From Phyllostachys edulis (Eukaryota > Streptophyta > Magnoliopsida > Poales > Poaceae): DNA of 64,000 nucleotides. Of the stretch, positions 36,401 to 47,335 are shown in pieces; position 1 is the first letter of the stretch, and every line of letters starts with the position of its first letter. Below the pieces are notes generated by a model that worked only from the letters and a program-made list of their open reading frames with translations, searched no databases and was not told the DNA's origin. The stretch spans positions 70,947,482 through 71,011,481 of the forward strand of contig CM070562.1 in NCBI GenBank assembly GCA_036346405.1, given 5' to 3'. The position numbers and the translations under genes are program-made.

Positions 36401-37011
36401 ATTACAATTTTTGCCAGAGAAGAGGCTGTGGTAGTGATGGAGATCAAAGCGACTAGGTTATGCCTCGGTCATTTGCTGTGGCTTGTTGATGGACCCTTTT
36501 GCTTTCTTACGCTCTTGTGTACTTGTGCTTGGCCCAAGGCCACCTTGTAATCAACTCTGTTAAATATTATGTTTCAATAAAGGTGTGTTGGATGTCACCA
36601 CCATTGTGTCTCTGTTGTGAAGAGTGGCCATGATCCTTGGGACTGGCTCGGGTTTCCTGAGGAACTTGGGAGTAAGCTTGGACCTCCATGTCCTCACCGA
36701 GGAGGGTATCACGAAGGTCTTGAGGTGGACTCGGATCTCCACGACCTCCCCGGAGGCTCGTGGGAGGTCTTGGGAACACTCTCAGACCTCCTCGTTCTCC
36801 TCGGTTTGGTTGTGGAAAGGTTCTCGGGTGCTCCCTGGTTCTAAGACCCTCTCTCGGGTTGTGATCTTCTGGACCTCCAGGAGGTCTTGCTGGACCTCTG
36901 GCGGTGTCTTGGTGGTCACTCGAGAGGTCCTTTGTGGACCTCTGGGAGGTCTCTTTGGACTTTCCAGAGGTCTGGAGGATCTCTCGGGAACCCTAGGATT
37001 GGGTCGTCACA
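33404..37011 (+). mobile_element. Complete solo LTR (3608 bp) of the giant GGAGGTC family
   Basis: It starts TGTAACATCTTG and ends GGGTCGTCACA, the termini of the Tekay-like LTRs at 48590 and 57656 read in sense direction. TGGGC flanks both sides (33399-33403 and 37012-37016). From 33600 to 34930 the sense strand carries dozens of GACCTCC. A TATA box (TATATATATG near 35081) follows. The last 350 bases mix GACCTCC and GGAGGTC as hairpins. There is no internal domain, so it is a recombination product. It is about 0.7 kb shorter than the paired LTRs and lacks their 29-30-bp array. Confidence 0.93.
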
Positions 37012-37114
37012 TGGGCTAAACTAGCCGATTGGTTCACGCAATTGCGCGGTTTGGTGTAATATAGTATAACTTTACATAATTCTAAATTTCAAAATTTATA
37101 TTTTGCAACCTAAT

Positions 37115-37897
37115 TTTGAATTTGGGATATTTTATTTCATATTTAATTAGTAAGTTTTATTTGGAGATCTCTCTCTTTACGTGTGAAAAAGAGGATTGAG
37201 AGGTGGGTCTATCGAGGAAATTTACACTATCATCCTTTGAATTACATGTAGTGCTATCTATTTTTTTTTCAAATTAATATCTCTAAACCAATTATTTAAT
37301 CTAAGCCTTTCAAATTAGGGTCCATTAAATTAAGGGTTTGATGTTTTCTTAGATCATTTTTAAATTAATATATCTCTAAGACAACTATCGAATATAAGCA
37401 TTTAAAATTATGGCCCACCAATTTAAGGGTTAGATGTTTTTTTGTGAGAATTTCTAGCATATTTATCTCTTTTCTTAGCAGTTGTAAAAGGCATGCCATC
37501 GACTTTGGGGTATTTAATTAGCAAAATTTATTTTGAGATCTCCTTATGTGTGAAAGAGAGGATTGTGAGGTGGGTCAATGAGGAAATTTATATTCACAAC
37601 CTTTAAATTAAACGTAGTGCTATCATTTTCATTTTTTTTTCAAATTAATATATCTCTAAACCAACTATTTAATTTAAACCTTTAAAATTAGGGTCCACCA
37701 AATTAAGGGTTAGATGTTTTCTTAGATCTTTTTCAAATTAATATATCTCTAAGACAACTATTGAATCTAAGCATTTAAAATTATGGCCACCAATTTAAGG
37801 GTCAGATATTTTTTTTGTGAGAATTTCTAGCATATTTCCCTATTTTCTTAGTATATGTTATTTTCTTACCATCTGTGAAAGTATTGTCATCAACTTT
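37115..37897. repeat. Two tandem units of about 375 bp with internal sub-repeats
   Basis: ATTTAATTAGTAAGTTTTATTTGG (37139) and ATTTAATTAGCAAAATTTATTTTG (37511) open two units that run in parallel to about 37500 and 37897. Within each unit, a segment built on AAATTAATATATCTCTAA..CAACTAT..AATTTAAGGGT occurs twice, 90-100 bases apart. The second unit runs into a (TA)n tract at 37897-37913. No coding capacity. Confidence 0.85.
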
Positions 37898-37961
37898 ATA
37901 TATATATATATATAAGAATGTTTACGGAGTATAAGAATGTGGGGCTAATCTATTATATATA

Positions 37962-38748
37962 TAGTGCAAATGGGTATTTGAGTGCTAAGGTGCAAATACC
38001 AACCAGGAGCGTTGGATCTAGATTGAACAACCCAGATTTGGGTGCTAATCCCACCTCCAATCCACTTAATCCTTTTTGCACTAAACCCCCTACTGCCGGA
38101 CGTCCTATTTTTGTCTTCTTTATTTTTGCCCTGTTCCCCATTCTTCTCCTTTCCTCTGGCGCCTCCGGCCTCTCTCCCTCCACGGGTGCTGCAGCAGGCC
38201 TCCACCCTCCTAGCTACGCCCCTCCCTAGCGGAGGCGACCTCGCCCGCTCGGACGCGACGCGGAGCTCGGGCCGAGGTGCCAGGGCTGGGCACGGAGGAG
38301 GCACTTAGTTCAAGAGGGCGACGCGAGGCGCTTAGCGCGGAGGCCACGAGGTGGACGTCTTGCGTCTGCGATCGCATGATCTACGGAGATGTCGTGGCAC
38401 CTCGGGGCGCGCGCAGGTGGCTCAAGGCAGCGGAGGCATCGCCACAGGCCGAGGGTGCTTGTACTGGGCGCCCGGTCAAGGCGTCGGCACGGGCTCTCAG
38501 TGAGGCGCCACCGCGCCATGAGGAGGGGCGCGAGGTAGGTGGGCGTGGTGGCCGGTAGTAATAGTGGGCTTCGTCCTAAAAATGTTGGCTTGGCTCTTGC
38601 AAGGAGATGAGAAATGTCCCAAGGCGATGGGGGTTTAGTGCAAAAGGATTAAGTGGATTGGAGGTGGGATTAGCACCCAAATGGGTTGTTTAATCTAGAT
38701 GCTCTGGTTGGCATTTGTACCTTAGCACTCAAATACCCATTTACACTA
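37962..38748. mobile_element. Inverted-repeat element, about 790 bp, in (TA)n
   Basis: The ends TAGTGCAAATGGGTATTTGA and, reversed, TAGTGTAAATGGGTATTTGA open arms of about 135 bases. The arms share AATCCACTTAATCC and GCACTAAACCCCC. (TA)n lies on both outer sides. The 0.5-kb GC-rich interior has no recognised protein and could be a captured fragment. The same terminus ends the fold-back element at 23407. Confidence 0.85.
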
Positions 38749-38752
38749 GATT

Positions 38753-38806
<54 letters not shown>

Positions 38807-38836
38807 TATATGTATACATATATGTATATATGTATA

Positions 38837-40135
38837 GGGATAATTGGCTATAGGACACACTGTCCATTGACCACCTTTGCCAACGGACACTGAAAAAACG
38901 TGGTATAGCCAGAAGACACTGAAAAAATGTGTAATTTTGCTGTTAGACACTCTTCTCATTAAAATAATATATCTAAGTGATTAGGAGAGAGAAATGGTGC
39001 AAAATGCCCTCAATGTCCAGCCATTCCTGCTTCCCGTAGTCCCAATGAAAAATTGAGAGCTTATTAGGAAATTACAGTGGAAGGAGGGGAAAATATATGA
39101 TTAATGTAGTGGATTAATTCATGTAGAATCTGTATTGGCTGTAAAGCCTGCAATTACAGATGGATATCTATACAGATTCACAAAAAAGAAAAATATAAGT
39201 TTCAATGTTTAAAAGTTTGAAAACTGATGGAGATGCATATCAGTTGATAAATAATGCTTTGGACAGTTCTTAATTTCAGTCCAGAATCTCAGCCAGTAAC
39301 AAGATTAACATCAACAGACTTCTCCGGGTCACTCATGGTGCAGATCGTCGTGACGCAGAGCGTCATCTGGTACACGCTCATGCTCTTCCTCTTGAGTCCG
39401 TGACGAAAAGCGCCATGGCACATCACGAGAGGAAAGGAACTGCGTTGCCACGAGCGAAGCGCAGAAGGAGAGCATCATTGCCATTAGGATCTCGTGTGGA
39501 CCAACGCCGACACGGGTGGAGGCGACGGCGGTGGAGAAGCACAAACGAGTGGAGGCGGTGGCGATTGGATGGAGGCGCCTACGGGCGGAAGATGAGAAGC
39601 GGCGTGGCGCAGGGAGGGCGGCGGCGGCGAGGCGAGGCGTGAAGAGGAGGCGGGCGGCAGGCGGCGGCCGTGTGGCGGAGGTGGCGCGAGGAGGCGGCGA
39701 GGCGGCGGCGGCGAGGCGGCGGCGTGGCGAGGCGGCGCATGGCGGCGGGCGAGGAAGCACGGCAAGTGGTGAGTGAGGCGGCGCCGTGGCGAGGCGTGAG
39801 GCGGCGGGTGGGAGGAGGCGGCGATCATGATGAGGAAGGGCGGCGGCCGTGGCGAGGTAGGCGTGTGAAGAGCAGAGCATCCGTGAGCCGAGAGTGGTGA
39901 AGAGCATCCGTGAGCCATGGCGCCAGAGGGAAGGTGAACCTGGAAGAGGAAGGAACCGAAGGGTAAAAGAGACATTTCACGTGCTTTCTCACCTCTTCTA
40001 CCCAAAATAATATAATAATCGTCTTAGTGTCTAATGAAAAATTACGTTTTTTCCGTGTTTTACAGGTCATTCCACGTTTTTAGATATCCATTGGCAAAGG
40101 TGGTCAATGGACAATGTCCTGTAGCCAATTATCCC
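38837..40135. mobile_element. Pack-MULE-like Mutator element (1.3 kb)
   Basis: The termini GGGATAATTGGCTATAGGAC and, reversed, GGGATAATTGGCTACAGGAC recall the MuDR end (GAGATAATTGCC). Arms of about 115 bases follow. The flanks ATATGTATA and ATACACACA agree only in part, because the target was a microsatellite. Inside, 39317-39403 encodes part of a PIN-type carrier. 39404-39960 is GC-rich with GGC repeats and an open minus frame of low complexity that I do not accept as a gene. No transposase is present. Confidence 0.83.
39317..39403 (+). pseudogene. Captured fragment of a PIN-type auxin efflux carrier gene
   Basis: Twenty-eight codons then a stop: DFSGSLMVQIVVTQSVIWYT followed by LMLFLLSP. 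The block GSLMVQIVV.Q..IWYTL.LFL is characteristic of the membrane-helix part of plant PIN auxin efflux carriers, around the border to the central loop. An AG dinucleotide (39315-39317) closes an intron-like AT-rich stretch ahead of it. This suggests capture of genomic DNA with intron sequence rather than cDNA. The fragment is too short to act as a transporter. Confidence 0.72.
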
Positions 40136-40287
40136 ATACACACACATATATATGTATGTATGTACATATATATAGATATATATGTATATGTATATATGTG
40201 TATGTATGTATGTATGTATGTACGCATATATACATATACATATACATATACATATAGAGAGAGAGAGAAACAAACACACATATATAT
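40136..40287. repeat. Mixed TA/TATG/CATA microsatellite
   Basis: (CA)n, (TATG)n, (CATA)n and (GA)n runs between the Mutator element and the right end of the outer inverted-repeat element. Confidence 0.95.
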
Positions 40288-40323
40288 ATTAGCCCCACGT
40301 TCTTATACTACGTAAACATTCTT

Positions 40324-41122
40324 GCAAACTACTTAATTTCCAAAACCAAACATCAATAATTTAGGAGGCTTTGCGTCTCATTAAAATATTTGCTGGTACT
40401 CAATCCGGTTATAAATTCGGAATAATAATTTTGACTTTGCCTTTTTATGGTCTTCAAGACACAGTTTCGGTATTTTTCATCATAGCTTATTCGAAAAGTT
40501 ATAAAAGCATAACATGAATAATGAAACTTCGATGAATTTACCTACAGGAGTAGCATTTTTTCATGTATCAATCCCAATGCCTGCAAATAATAATTAAAAA
40601 AAGAGAGAAAATAGTAGCAGACACGCTTTAAACTTCATCTCGCTGACCGGTGGGCCCACGCTCACACCCCTCGGCTCTTCGTCAGCGCCTCCCCCACCCT
40701 TTTATCTCCTTCCTACCCTCACATCCCATCCATCCTCTCCGATCCAAAGCAATCAAATCCCCAAAAACCCTAACCACATCCACACCCATCTCTACTCTCC
40801 ATGAACTGCTAGGCCTCGCCTCCCCCAACTCTCTATCCCGCCGGCCGCTCCTTATCCCTGCCGCCCGCGGCCTCCCACCCCTCGCCGCTGGCCGCGCCGC
40901 CGGCGACGGTCCTCCCTTGCACAGCAGCGGCGCGGCGAGGTCGGTTCACCGCCCTTGCCCCGCTCAAGAGTGAGGACACCGCTCCCCCCTGATCTCCCGG
41001 TTCGGCCTGCTTAAGGTAAGGCCTGGCCAGGCCGCCCCCCGCAATCGTTGCAGCAACTCTTAATGGGGATTGTTTGGGACCAAGCAGTTGTTTGACGGCT
41101 GTTTGTTTAATGTGTTTTTAAG
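40324..41122 (+). promoter_or_regulatory. Promoter, 5' leader exon and leader intron of the FAR1-type gene
   Basis: The AT-rich stretch 40324-40630 turns at 40650 into a C-rich leader, as is usual in grasses. The leader contains the telobox-like AAACCCTAA at 40765-40773. TTTTATC near 40699 is the only TATA candidate. A leader intron probably runs from 41016 (AAG then GTAAGG) to 41122 (TTTTTAAG), ahead of the start codon at 41143. The transcription start was not determined. Confidence 0.6.
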
Positions 41123-41142
41123 TTTAGGACAGAGAAAGGAAT

Positions 41143-44100
41143 ATGGTAGAGGAATTGCCGAGGGAGCTACCAATTGAGGAAGCGGCTGCTCTTGTGGATG
41201 GGAAGAGCTCAGAGCTACCAGAGAATGACACATTGCTGAAGAATGTTGAAGAATCTCAGGTTAGAAATGTTTGGGTTACTTTAAGTGTTAAATGTGGGTT
41301 ACTTTAAGTGTTAAATTCTGATGTTTGCTGCTAAGGGAATCAATTTGTAATGCTTCGTTTGTTTGCTAGGATTTGGTAGGTAATTCTGCGGCGGAGTTGC
41401 CGTTACATGAGGGCAAGGAGGTGATCCTCGTTGATGATAATGATAGTGGGCACGAAGATGATGGGAGGGCCAAGGTGGATGAGAATGTGCCCCGTGTCGG
41501 GTTGAGATTCAAAACTTATGATGACGCACTAAAGTACTACAAGCAGTATGCTGCAGATTCTGGCTTTTCGGCGATCATTCTGAAGTCGTCGTACTTGAAG
41601 TCGGGGGTGTGCCGGAGGTTGGTGCTTGGATGCAGTCGGGCAGGGAGAGGGAGAGTAAATGCATGCTATCTGTCTAGAGAATCAGCGAAGATAAACTGCC
41701 CAGCTAGGATCTCGTTGAAGTTAAGGCAAGATAGATGGCTTCATATTGATGACGCTAAGCTCGATCACAACCATCCACTCCACCAATCCTCGATCTCACT
41801 CATGAACTGTTACAAAAAATTGACAGATGCCAAGAATGGAGAAACTGCTTCACGATTAAAAGGACGCAGGAATGTTCCAATAGTTGACAAAGAGCAAGGG
41901 AACTTTACTGAGATTGGAAGGCTTAAATTCGGGGAAGGAGATGATGAGTACATCCACAAGTTTTTTGGAAGCATGCAGAACAAGAATTCAAATTTTTTCT
42001 ACTTAGTAGATTTGGATAAACAAGGGCGTCTAAGGAACTTGTTTTGGAGTGATGCTAGGTCACAGGCAGCACATGATTACTTTGGTCATGATGTTGTTTA
42101 CTTTGACACTTCATACTTGACCGAAAAATATGATTTACCACTTGTTTTCTTCACTGGGATGAATAATCATGGTCAGTTTGTTTTGTTTGGTACTGGTTTA
42201 CTTTCAGATCTAAGTGCTGACAGTTATGTTTGGTTATTTAGAGCATTTTTGGCATGTATGAAGGGTTGCTACCCAGACACAATCATCACTGAGCATTACA
42301 ATGCTATTCTAGATGCGGTTAAAGTTTTTCCCCAAGTTAAACATCGCCTTTGTCTGTATCGTATTATGAAAGATGTGGCAGAGAACTTGAAATCACATGC
42401 TGAATTCAAAACAATTAAGAAAGCACTGAAGAAAGTAACCTATGGGTCCTTGAAGACCCCAGAGTTCGAACATAACTGGAAGAAGATTATTGAGGAACAT
42501 GGACTTGGAGAAAATGAATGCCTCGGTTCCCTATATGAGCATCGTCAACTATGGGCACCTGCCTACCTCAAAGACAAATTCTGGGCAGGGATGTCAATTT
42601 CACAGCGTGGGGAGTCAATTTCTTCATACTATGATGGGTTTGTGTACCCAAAAACTTCTTTGAAGCAATTTTTCAGTAAATATGAGATGATATTAGAGAA
42701 CAAATACAAGAAAGAGTTGCAAGCAGATGAAGAATCCTCGCATAGGACTCCATTGACTGTAACAAAGTTCTACATGGAAGAGCAGCTGGCCAAAGCCTAC
42801 ACGATCAACATGTTCAGGAAATTTCAGGATGAGTTGAAAGCAACAATGTATTGTGATGGTATGCCAACTAAAGTTGATGGCTCATTTGTTACTTTTGAAG
42901 TGAAAGAATGCTCGTACATGGAAGATGGAAAGGAGACGGAGAGCATGACTTATGAAGTTTATTTTTGTAAGGAAGAGCTCATTGTTGAGTGTGAATGTGG
43001 TTTCTTTCAGTTCACTGGCATCCTATGTAGACATGCATTGTCTGTGTTTAAGTTGCAGGAGATGTTTGAGATCCCATCAAGATATGTTCTAGATCGCTGG
43101 AAAAGGGACTATAAGAAATTGCATGCTTTGGCACATTACCCTAATGAAATGCTCCTTGGTGGTACAGTTGATCGCCATGATTATTTGTTCACACAGTGTC
43201 GTCAGCTGCTCAATTTAGGGTTCATTTCTGAGAGTAGGTACCTTGTTGCTCTAAAGTTACTGAGAGAAGCAGAAAAGGCTCTTCTGGATGATGGCCAATC
43301 TGCTAGAGAGAGGCAGCCAAGGCTTCTCTTATTTGAGGCTGAAGCACCTGAAAATGGTCAAGGCCTTTTTAGTCCTCAGTTTTCAGAGGGTGTAAAGAAT
43401 TCTCAGTCAACAAATGCAAAACGTCGAGGTCGGCCACCAAAGAAAGTGACAGAATCAAATCCTGATACTGCATTACAGCCAAATAAAGAACAGGTCTGTC
43501 ATTTCTCAGTTTTGGGGGCTTAAAGAACCTCAAAACACCATATTCCAGTTTATTATATGAATATGCTTTTGTTGATTCGTGTATGTTCTGTTGAGCAGGA
43601 TTTCCTTCGGTCATCATTTGTGACAAATGAAACTAATATGATTCAAGGGACACCCCCAGCCTCCCATCTTGAAAGTCCTCACATGGGAGTGCAAGGGGCC
43701 ATTGATTTAATGGTACATAGTACTTTTTTTTGTCTGCTACTGCTATTATTTTTGCATGTATTTGAAAAATCTTGTTGCGAACTTACACAGGAAGGAATAT
43801 CTCCAAACCTGTCATTTGGTACTCATTTTGGAATGGATGTTAATCACCAACATCAAGTACCAAACCAATCAAGGATGCTGCCGAACAATTTTATGCAGGT
43901 TTTTGCCATACAATTACTCAAATCTTGATAATATTCCATAATCTTCTTTGTTTGCATCTATTTAGTTCCTATATTGACAATGTGCTCATAATTCTCAACA
44001 ACTGTGTTGATCAGTGTTCTAAAAACATGTCTACTAGGCCGTATACAAGTAACGGGTGCCCTACCTGTTAGCCGGTTATACCGCATAATCGGGCCGGTTA

Positions 44101-44473
44101 TGCAGTATAATCACTACTAGGTGGGGTGACCTGTCGAGTACCTGTTACCGATTTTTAGAACCTTGGTGTTGATTCTATATATTAACTATTGTTCTCCCTG
44201 TGCATCTTTGACTTGTGCAATTATCAATGCCTTTTCATTTAAACATTTCAGGTCCAGGCAGATCCCCATGGGTTCGGAAATCAGTGGGTTTACAACCCAA
44301 CGTTGCAGGTCTCTCTCTCCCCCTTCCCCCTCCCTCCCTTGCTCGCTCTCGTTCAAAGACACTCTTTTTGCTTGACTTTTAAGTCTCCTTCAGATATATA
44401 TAATAAAATGACCGAGATGATCATATTGCAGGATAATTCAATGCTAAGAACTCCAACGCGAAGAGCAGGGTAG
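41143..44473 (+). CDS. FAR1-related sequence (FRS/FHY3 family) protein, six coding exons
   Basis: Coding exons: 41143-41259, 41370-43493, 43599-43712, 43791-43898, 44252-44308, 44432-44473. All joints are GT-AG and in phase, giving 853 residues. The ATG at 41143 is the first after the leader intron. Domains: acidic N-terminus (1-80), FAR1 DNA-binding domain (about 83-176, with C/H residues ending DHNHPL), MULE transposase-like domain (about 277-370), SWIM zinc finger CECGFFQFTGILCRH (about 580-594), and an AT-hook-like KRRGRPPKK (about 723-731). The family descends from Mutator transposases and acts as nuclear transcription factors, FHY3/FAR1 in light signalling. The first catalytic Asp is seen in VVYFDTSYL, but the usual TD at the second site reads TE. 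Which FRS member it is cannot be said. Confidence 0.9.
44012..44165. mobile_element. hAT MITE (154 bp) in an intron of the FAR1-type gene
   Basis: GTGTTGAT is repeated exactly on both sides (44004-44011 and 44166-44173). The ends read CAGTGTTCTAAAAAC and, reversed, CAAGGTTCTAAAAAT. It lies within the intron 43899-44251, clear of the splice sites. Confidence 0.92.
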
Positions 44474-45012
44474 AACATGTTCTTTGCTCTAATTACGGCA
44501 GTAGAATTTTAGGTATGGTGTCTGTTTATCCTTATCCATCATATCATGCTTTCCAGATTTTCTTAATGTAGTTGTGGTCATTCTGGGGCGTCTTAATTTT
44601 TGCTCCATCTGCCAACATTCAAGAATTAGTCTTGTTTTAAAATACAAACTTCTTTCTTTTCGTTTCTAGAAATTATGCTCATGCTTGTTTACTGTGAGAA
44701 ATGTTATTACTTATTTACCTTGACATATATACTTGGTACCATACGTAAATTTTCTTGTATACTGCTGTTCATACAAACTCAGGTGCATGAAGTTCATTGC
44801 ATTTCTCTGTAGAAAGTCCTTGGTTCTTGAGTTTTTTTCTGGCTTCGGAATTGGGATTGAGATGTGAGGGAGCCAGGGAGGGTGAGTGGTTAGGATGACT
44901 GGGTCACACACATGAAGGCTGTGAAACGGGGATTGGAGATACATAGAATTTGTGCATTTTTTTTCAAGCATAGACCTTATTTTTTAATAGATGGTTGCAA
45001 TTTTATTATATG
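44474..45012. other. 3' flank of the FAR1-type gene
   Basis: AT-rich sequence without repeats or motifs that I recognise. It probably holds the 3' untranslated region, but no poly(A) site can be assigned. It ends at the TSD TATG of the next element. Confidence 0.5.
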
Positions 45013-45470
45013 TGATACGGCTTGGTTTGAGTTAACGTCGCAGGGGAGAAAGAAGATGGAAGTGAGACTCCGGGTTGTAGCGAAGAGGATACGGCGAACG
45101 CTGGTGATCGCTGGTGGTCGCTGGTTGGGACTTGTCCCTGGCCATAGATGAATATCTCACGGTAGAGAAGAAAACAAGATAGCTAAACTGATATATTTCT
45201 TGAGCTTTCGAAATACAATGCAATGCCTTTTATGGAGGACTAACCACTAACGTATCCGGAAGGGATACCTAATATCACTTACCAATATCCTGAAGGGATA
45301 CTTCCTAATAAAACTTAACTAAGAAACTTATTTGTAAAAGGAACTGCCACATCATACCAACTCGGAAATGCTACGCTTCGCCAGCACGTGATGGTGTCGG
45401 ATTCGGCACAGTTGCGTCCAACAACGGTTTTGTGCGACGGGAGTACTTTCGACTGAAGGAGTCCATAACA
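45013..45470 (-). repeat. 3' LTR of the outer element
   Basis: 458 bp, TG...CA ends, paired with 63244-63704. The purine tract GGCAGAAAT precedes it on the minus strand. Confidence 0.95.
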
Positions 45471-46006
45471 TTTCTGCCGTCCTGGAGAAACAGCTTGTCC
45501 TCGAGCTGGAACTGCGGATAACGCTGACAAAAATCTGAAACCAAAAGCCAAGATGTGTTGGTAGTAGGTCGATCATCCCAATGAACTAACACCTCCCAGT
45601 CGATTGATGTAAAATGTGAACGAAGCACTTGAGCCGGATTGGGAAGAACACGACCATGATGAAGAGCGGGTAACAGAACAATTTGAGTTGGCGGCTCCCC
45701 ATGAAACGGTTTCAATAATGCAACATGAAAAACATCGTCTTCACGAGCACGAAGAGGTAGCTGCAATCTATAGGCAATCGTACCAATGAGCTGCAAAATT
45801 TTGTAAGGTCCGAAGAAGCGAGGAGACAACTTGTCGAGGGTCGGTCGTCCCAACGAAATCGCAACACGAGAATGAAGACGGAGCAAAACCCATTGCCCGA
45901 CCTGAAATTCCACATCGCGATGTGTTTTATCATAATGCTCCTTCATATAATTCTGAGCCTGTAGTAATCGTTTGCGAATTTCCGAAAGGAACTCATCACG
46001 TTCCAA
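45371..46006 (-). pseudogene. Integrase C-terminus of the outer element
   Basis: The frame carries KTHRDVEFQVGQWVLLRLHS and LSPRFFGPYKILQLIGTIAY, the GPY/F block that follows the integrase core. VHWDDRPTTNTSWLLVSDFC is a degenerate chromodomain-like tail. The frame runs into the 3' LTR. Confidence 0.88.
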
Positions 46007-46153
46007 TAGCTGGTTGTCAACAGCCGCAAGCCGCGCAATACCCGGCTCGTAAGCGACCAGTGCTGGGGGATCACGACCATAAACAACACGAAAAGGGGTA
46101 GCTCGAAGGGTTGTATGAAACGATGAATTATAACAAAATTCGGCCCACGGAAA

Positions 46154-46831
46154 CTAGCGAAGCCAATCCTTTGGGCAATCCCCAGACAGACAACGTAGAT
46201 ACATGCCGATTACGCGATTGATGACTTCCGTTTGGCCATCAGATTGCGGATGAAAAGCGGAATTGAGATGCAGCTTGGAGCCAGCAAGACGAAATAACTC
46301 AGACCAAAAGGAGCTCGTAAAAACAAGATCACGATCACTCACAATGGAAGACGAAATGCCATGAAGCCAGACAACAGTATCAAAGAAAATACGGGCAACA
46401 TAACTAGCTGTATATAGATGACCGAGTGCCACAAAATGAGCATACTTCGAGAAGTGACCCACAACGGTAAGAATCACTGATTTGCCATGTACCTTAGGAA
46501 ATCCTTCTACAAAGTCCATCGAGGTGTCTTCCCAAACTTGATGAGGAAAGACCAACGGTTGTAAAAGGCCAGAGGGATGCAAATGTTCAGATTTGTTACG
46601 TTGACAGATGGCACAACCGCGTACAAACTCCTGAACCAAGCGACGCATACCGGGAACATAAAATTGAGAACGAAGACGATGAAGAGTCTTGTGTGTACCT
46701 TCGTGACCTGCTTGATGAGCATTAGCCAAAAGAGTGGGCCAAACGGTAGAATCGGCAGGAATGAATACACGGCCGCGAAATAGCAACAAATCATCCTGGA
46801 CAGACCAGCCGACTGTCGCACCACCAGCCAC
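46154..46831 (-). pseudogene. Integrase core of the outer element
   Basis: A zinc finger is visible (HEGTHKTLHRLRSQFYVP then CAICQRNKSEH, HHCC type). The core residues are EDTSMDFVEGFPKVHGKSVI (Asp), SSSIVSDRDLVFTSSFW (Asp) and NSAFHPQSDGQTEVINRVIG (Glu). The DDE set is complete in this 225-residue stretch. It is separated from RNase H and from the C-terminal part by frame changes. Confidence 0.92.
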
Positions 46832-46889
46832 AATGCCGGCCTAGCGTTGAACCAATTCCAGCCGGGAGAGAATTTCCTGATGAAGACTA

Positions 46890-47330
46890 TCAAACACAGT
46901 AAAGCGAGGAACGGAAATAGCATGAAGAGAAAGTTGATCCTCCGTGCGGCGGGACAAGGCATCGACAATGGGACAAAGCATCGACAACGGTATTTTGCCT
47001 TCCTGGCCTGTATTCCACCATGAAAGTGTAACCAAAAAGTTTACTGACCCACTGATGTTGTGGTATGGTGGAGAGCCGTTGATCCAGTAAAAACTTCAAT
47101 AGTGATCCGTACGAATGAGAAAAGAACGCCCCCCACAAATAAGGACACCAATGGCGAATTGCCTTGACCAATCCGATGAGTTCGCGTTCATAGGCCGCGA
47201 GTTTAGCGTGTTGAGGTGTCACTGCACGACTAAAAAACGCTAACGGACGAATCCCTTGATGTAAAACAGCACCAAAGTCGGTCCCAGATGCATCACAATC
47301 GACAGTGAACTGGGCAGAGAAATCGGGAAG
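46890..47330 (-). pseudogene. RNase H of the outer element
   Basis: MTPQHAKLAAYERELIGLVK and FLLDQRLSTIPQHQWVSKLF then TVVDALSH match Ty3/gypsy RNase H blocks. The upstream block FDASGTDFGAVLHQGI can be read at about 47240-47310 in a shifted frame. Confidence 0.87.
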
Positions 47331-47335
47331 TTGTA

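Larger units (their letters stand above)
37914..40323. mobile_element. Outer inverted-repeat element with a TA core holding two insertions
   Basis: AAGAATGTTTACGGAGTATA then AGAATGTGGGGCTAAT (37914-37949) returns inverted at 40288-40323. Both copies face (TA)-rich tracts on their inner side. Without the two elements inside (37962-38748 and 38837-40135) this would be a small unit of TA microsatellite enclosed by 36-bp inverted repeats. Clean target duplications were not found. Confidence 0.7.

Noticed and set aside
39329..39907. 192-residue minus-strand open frame rich in Pro, Arg and Ala
   Set aside because: Low complexity driven by GGC/GCG repeats inside a transposon, with no protein family pattern. 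The + strand over 39317-39403 is the recognisable PIN fragment.
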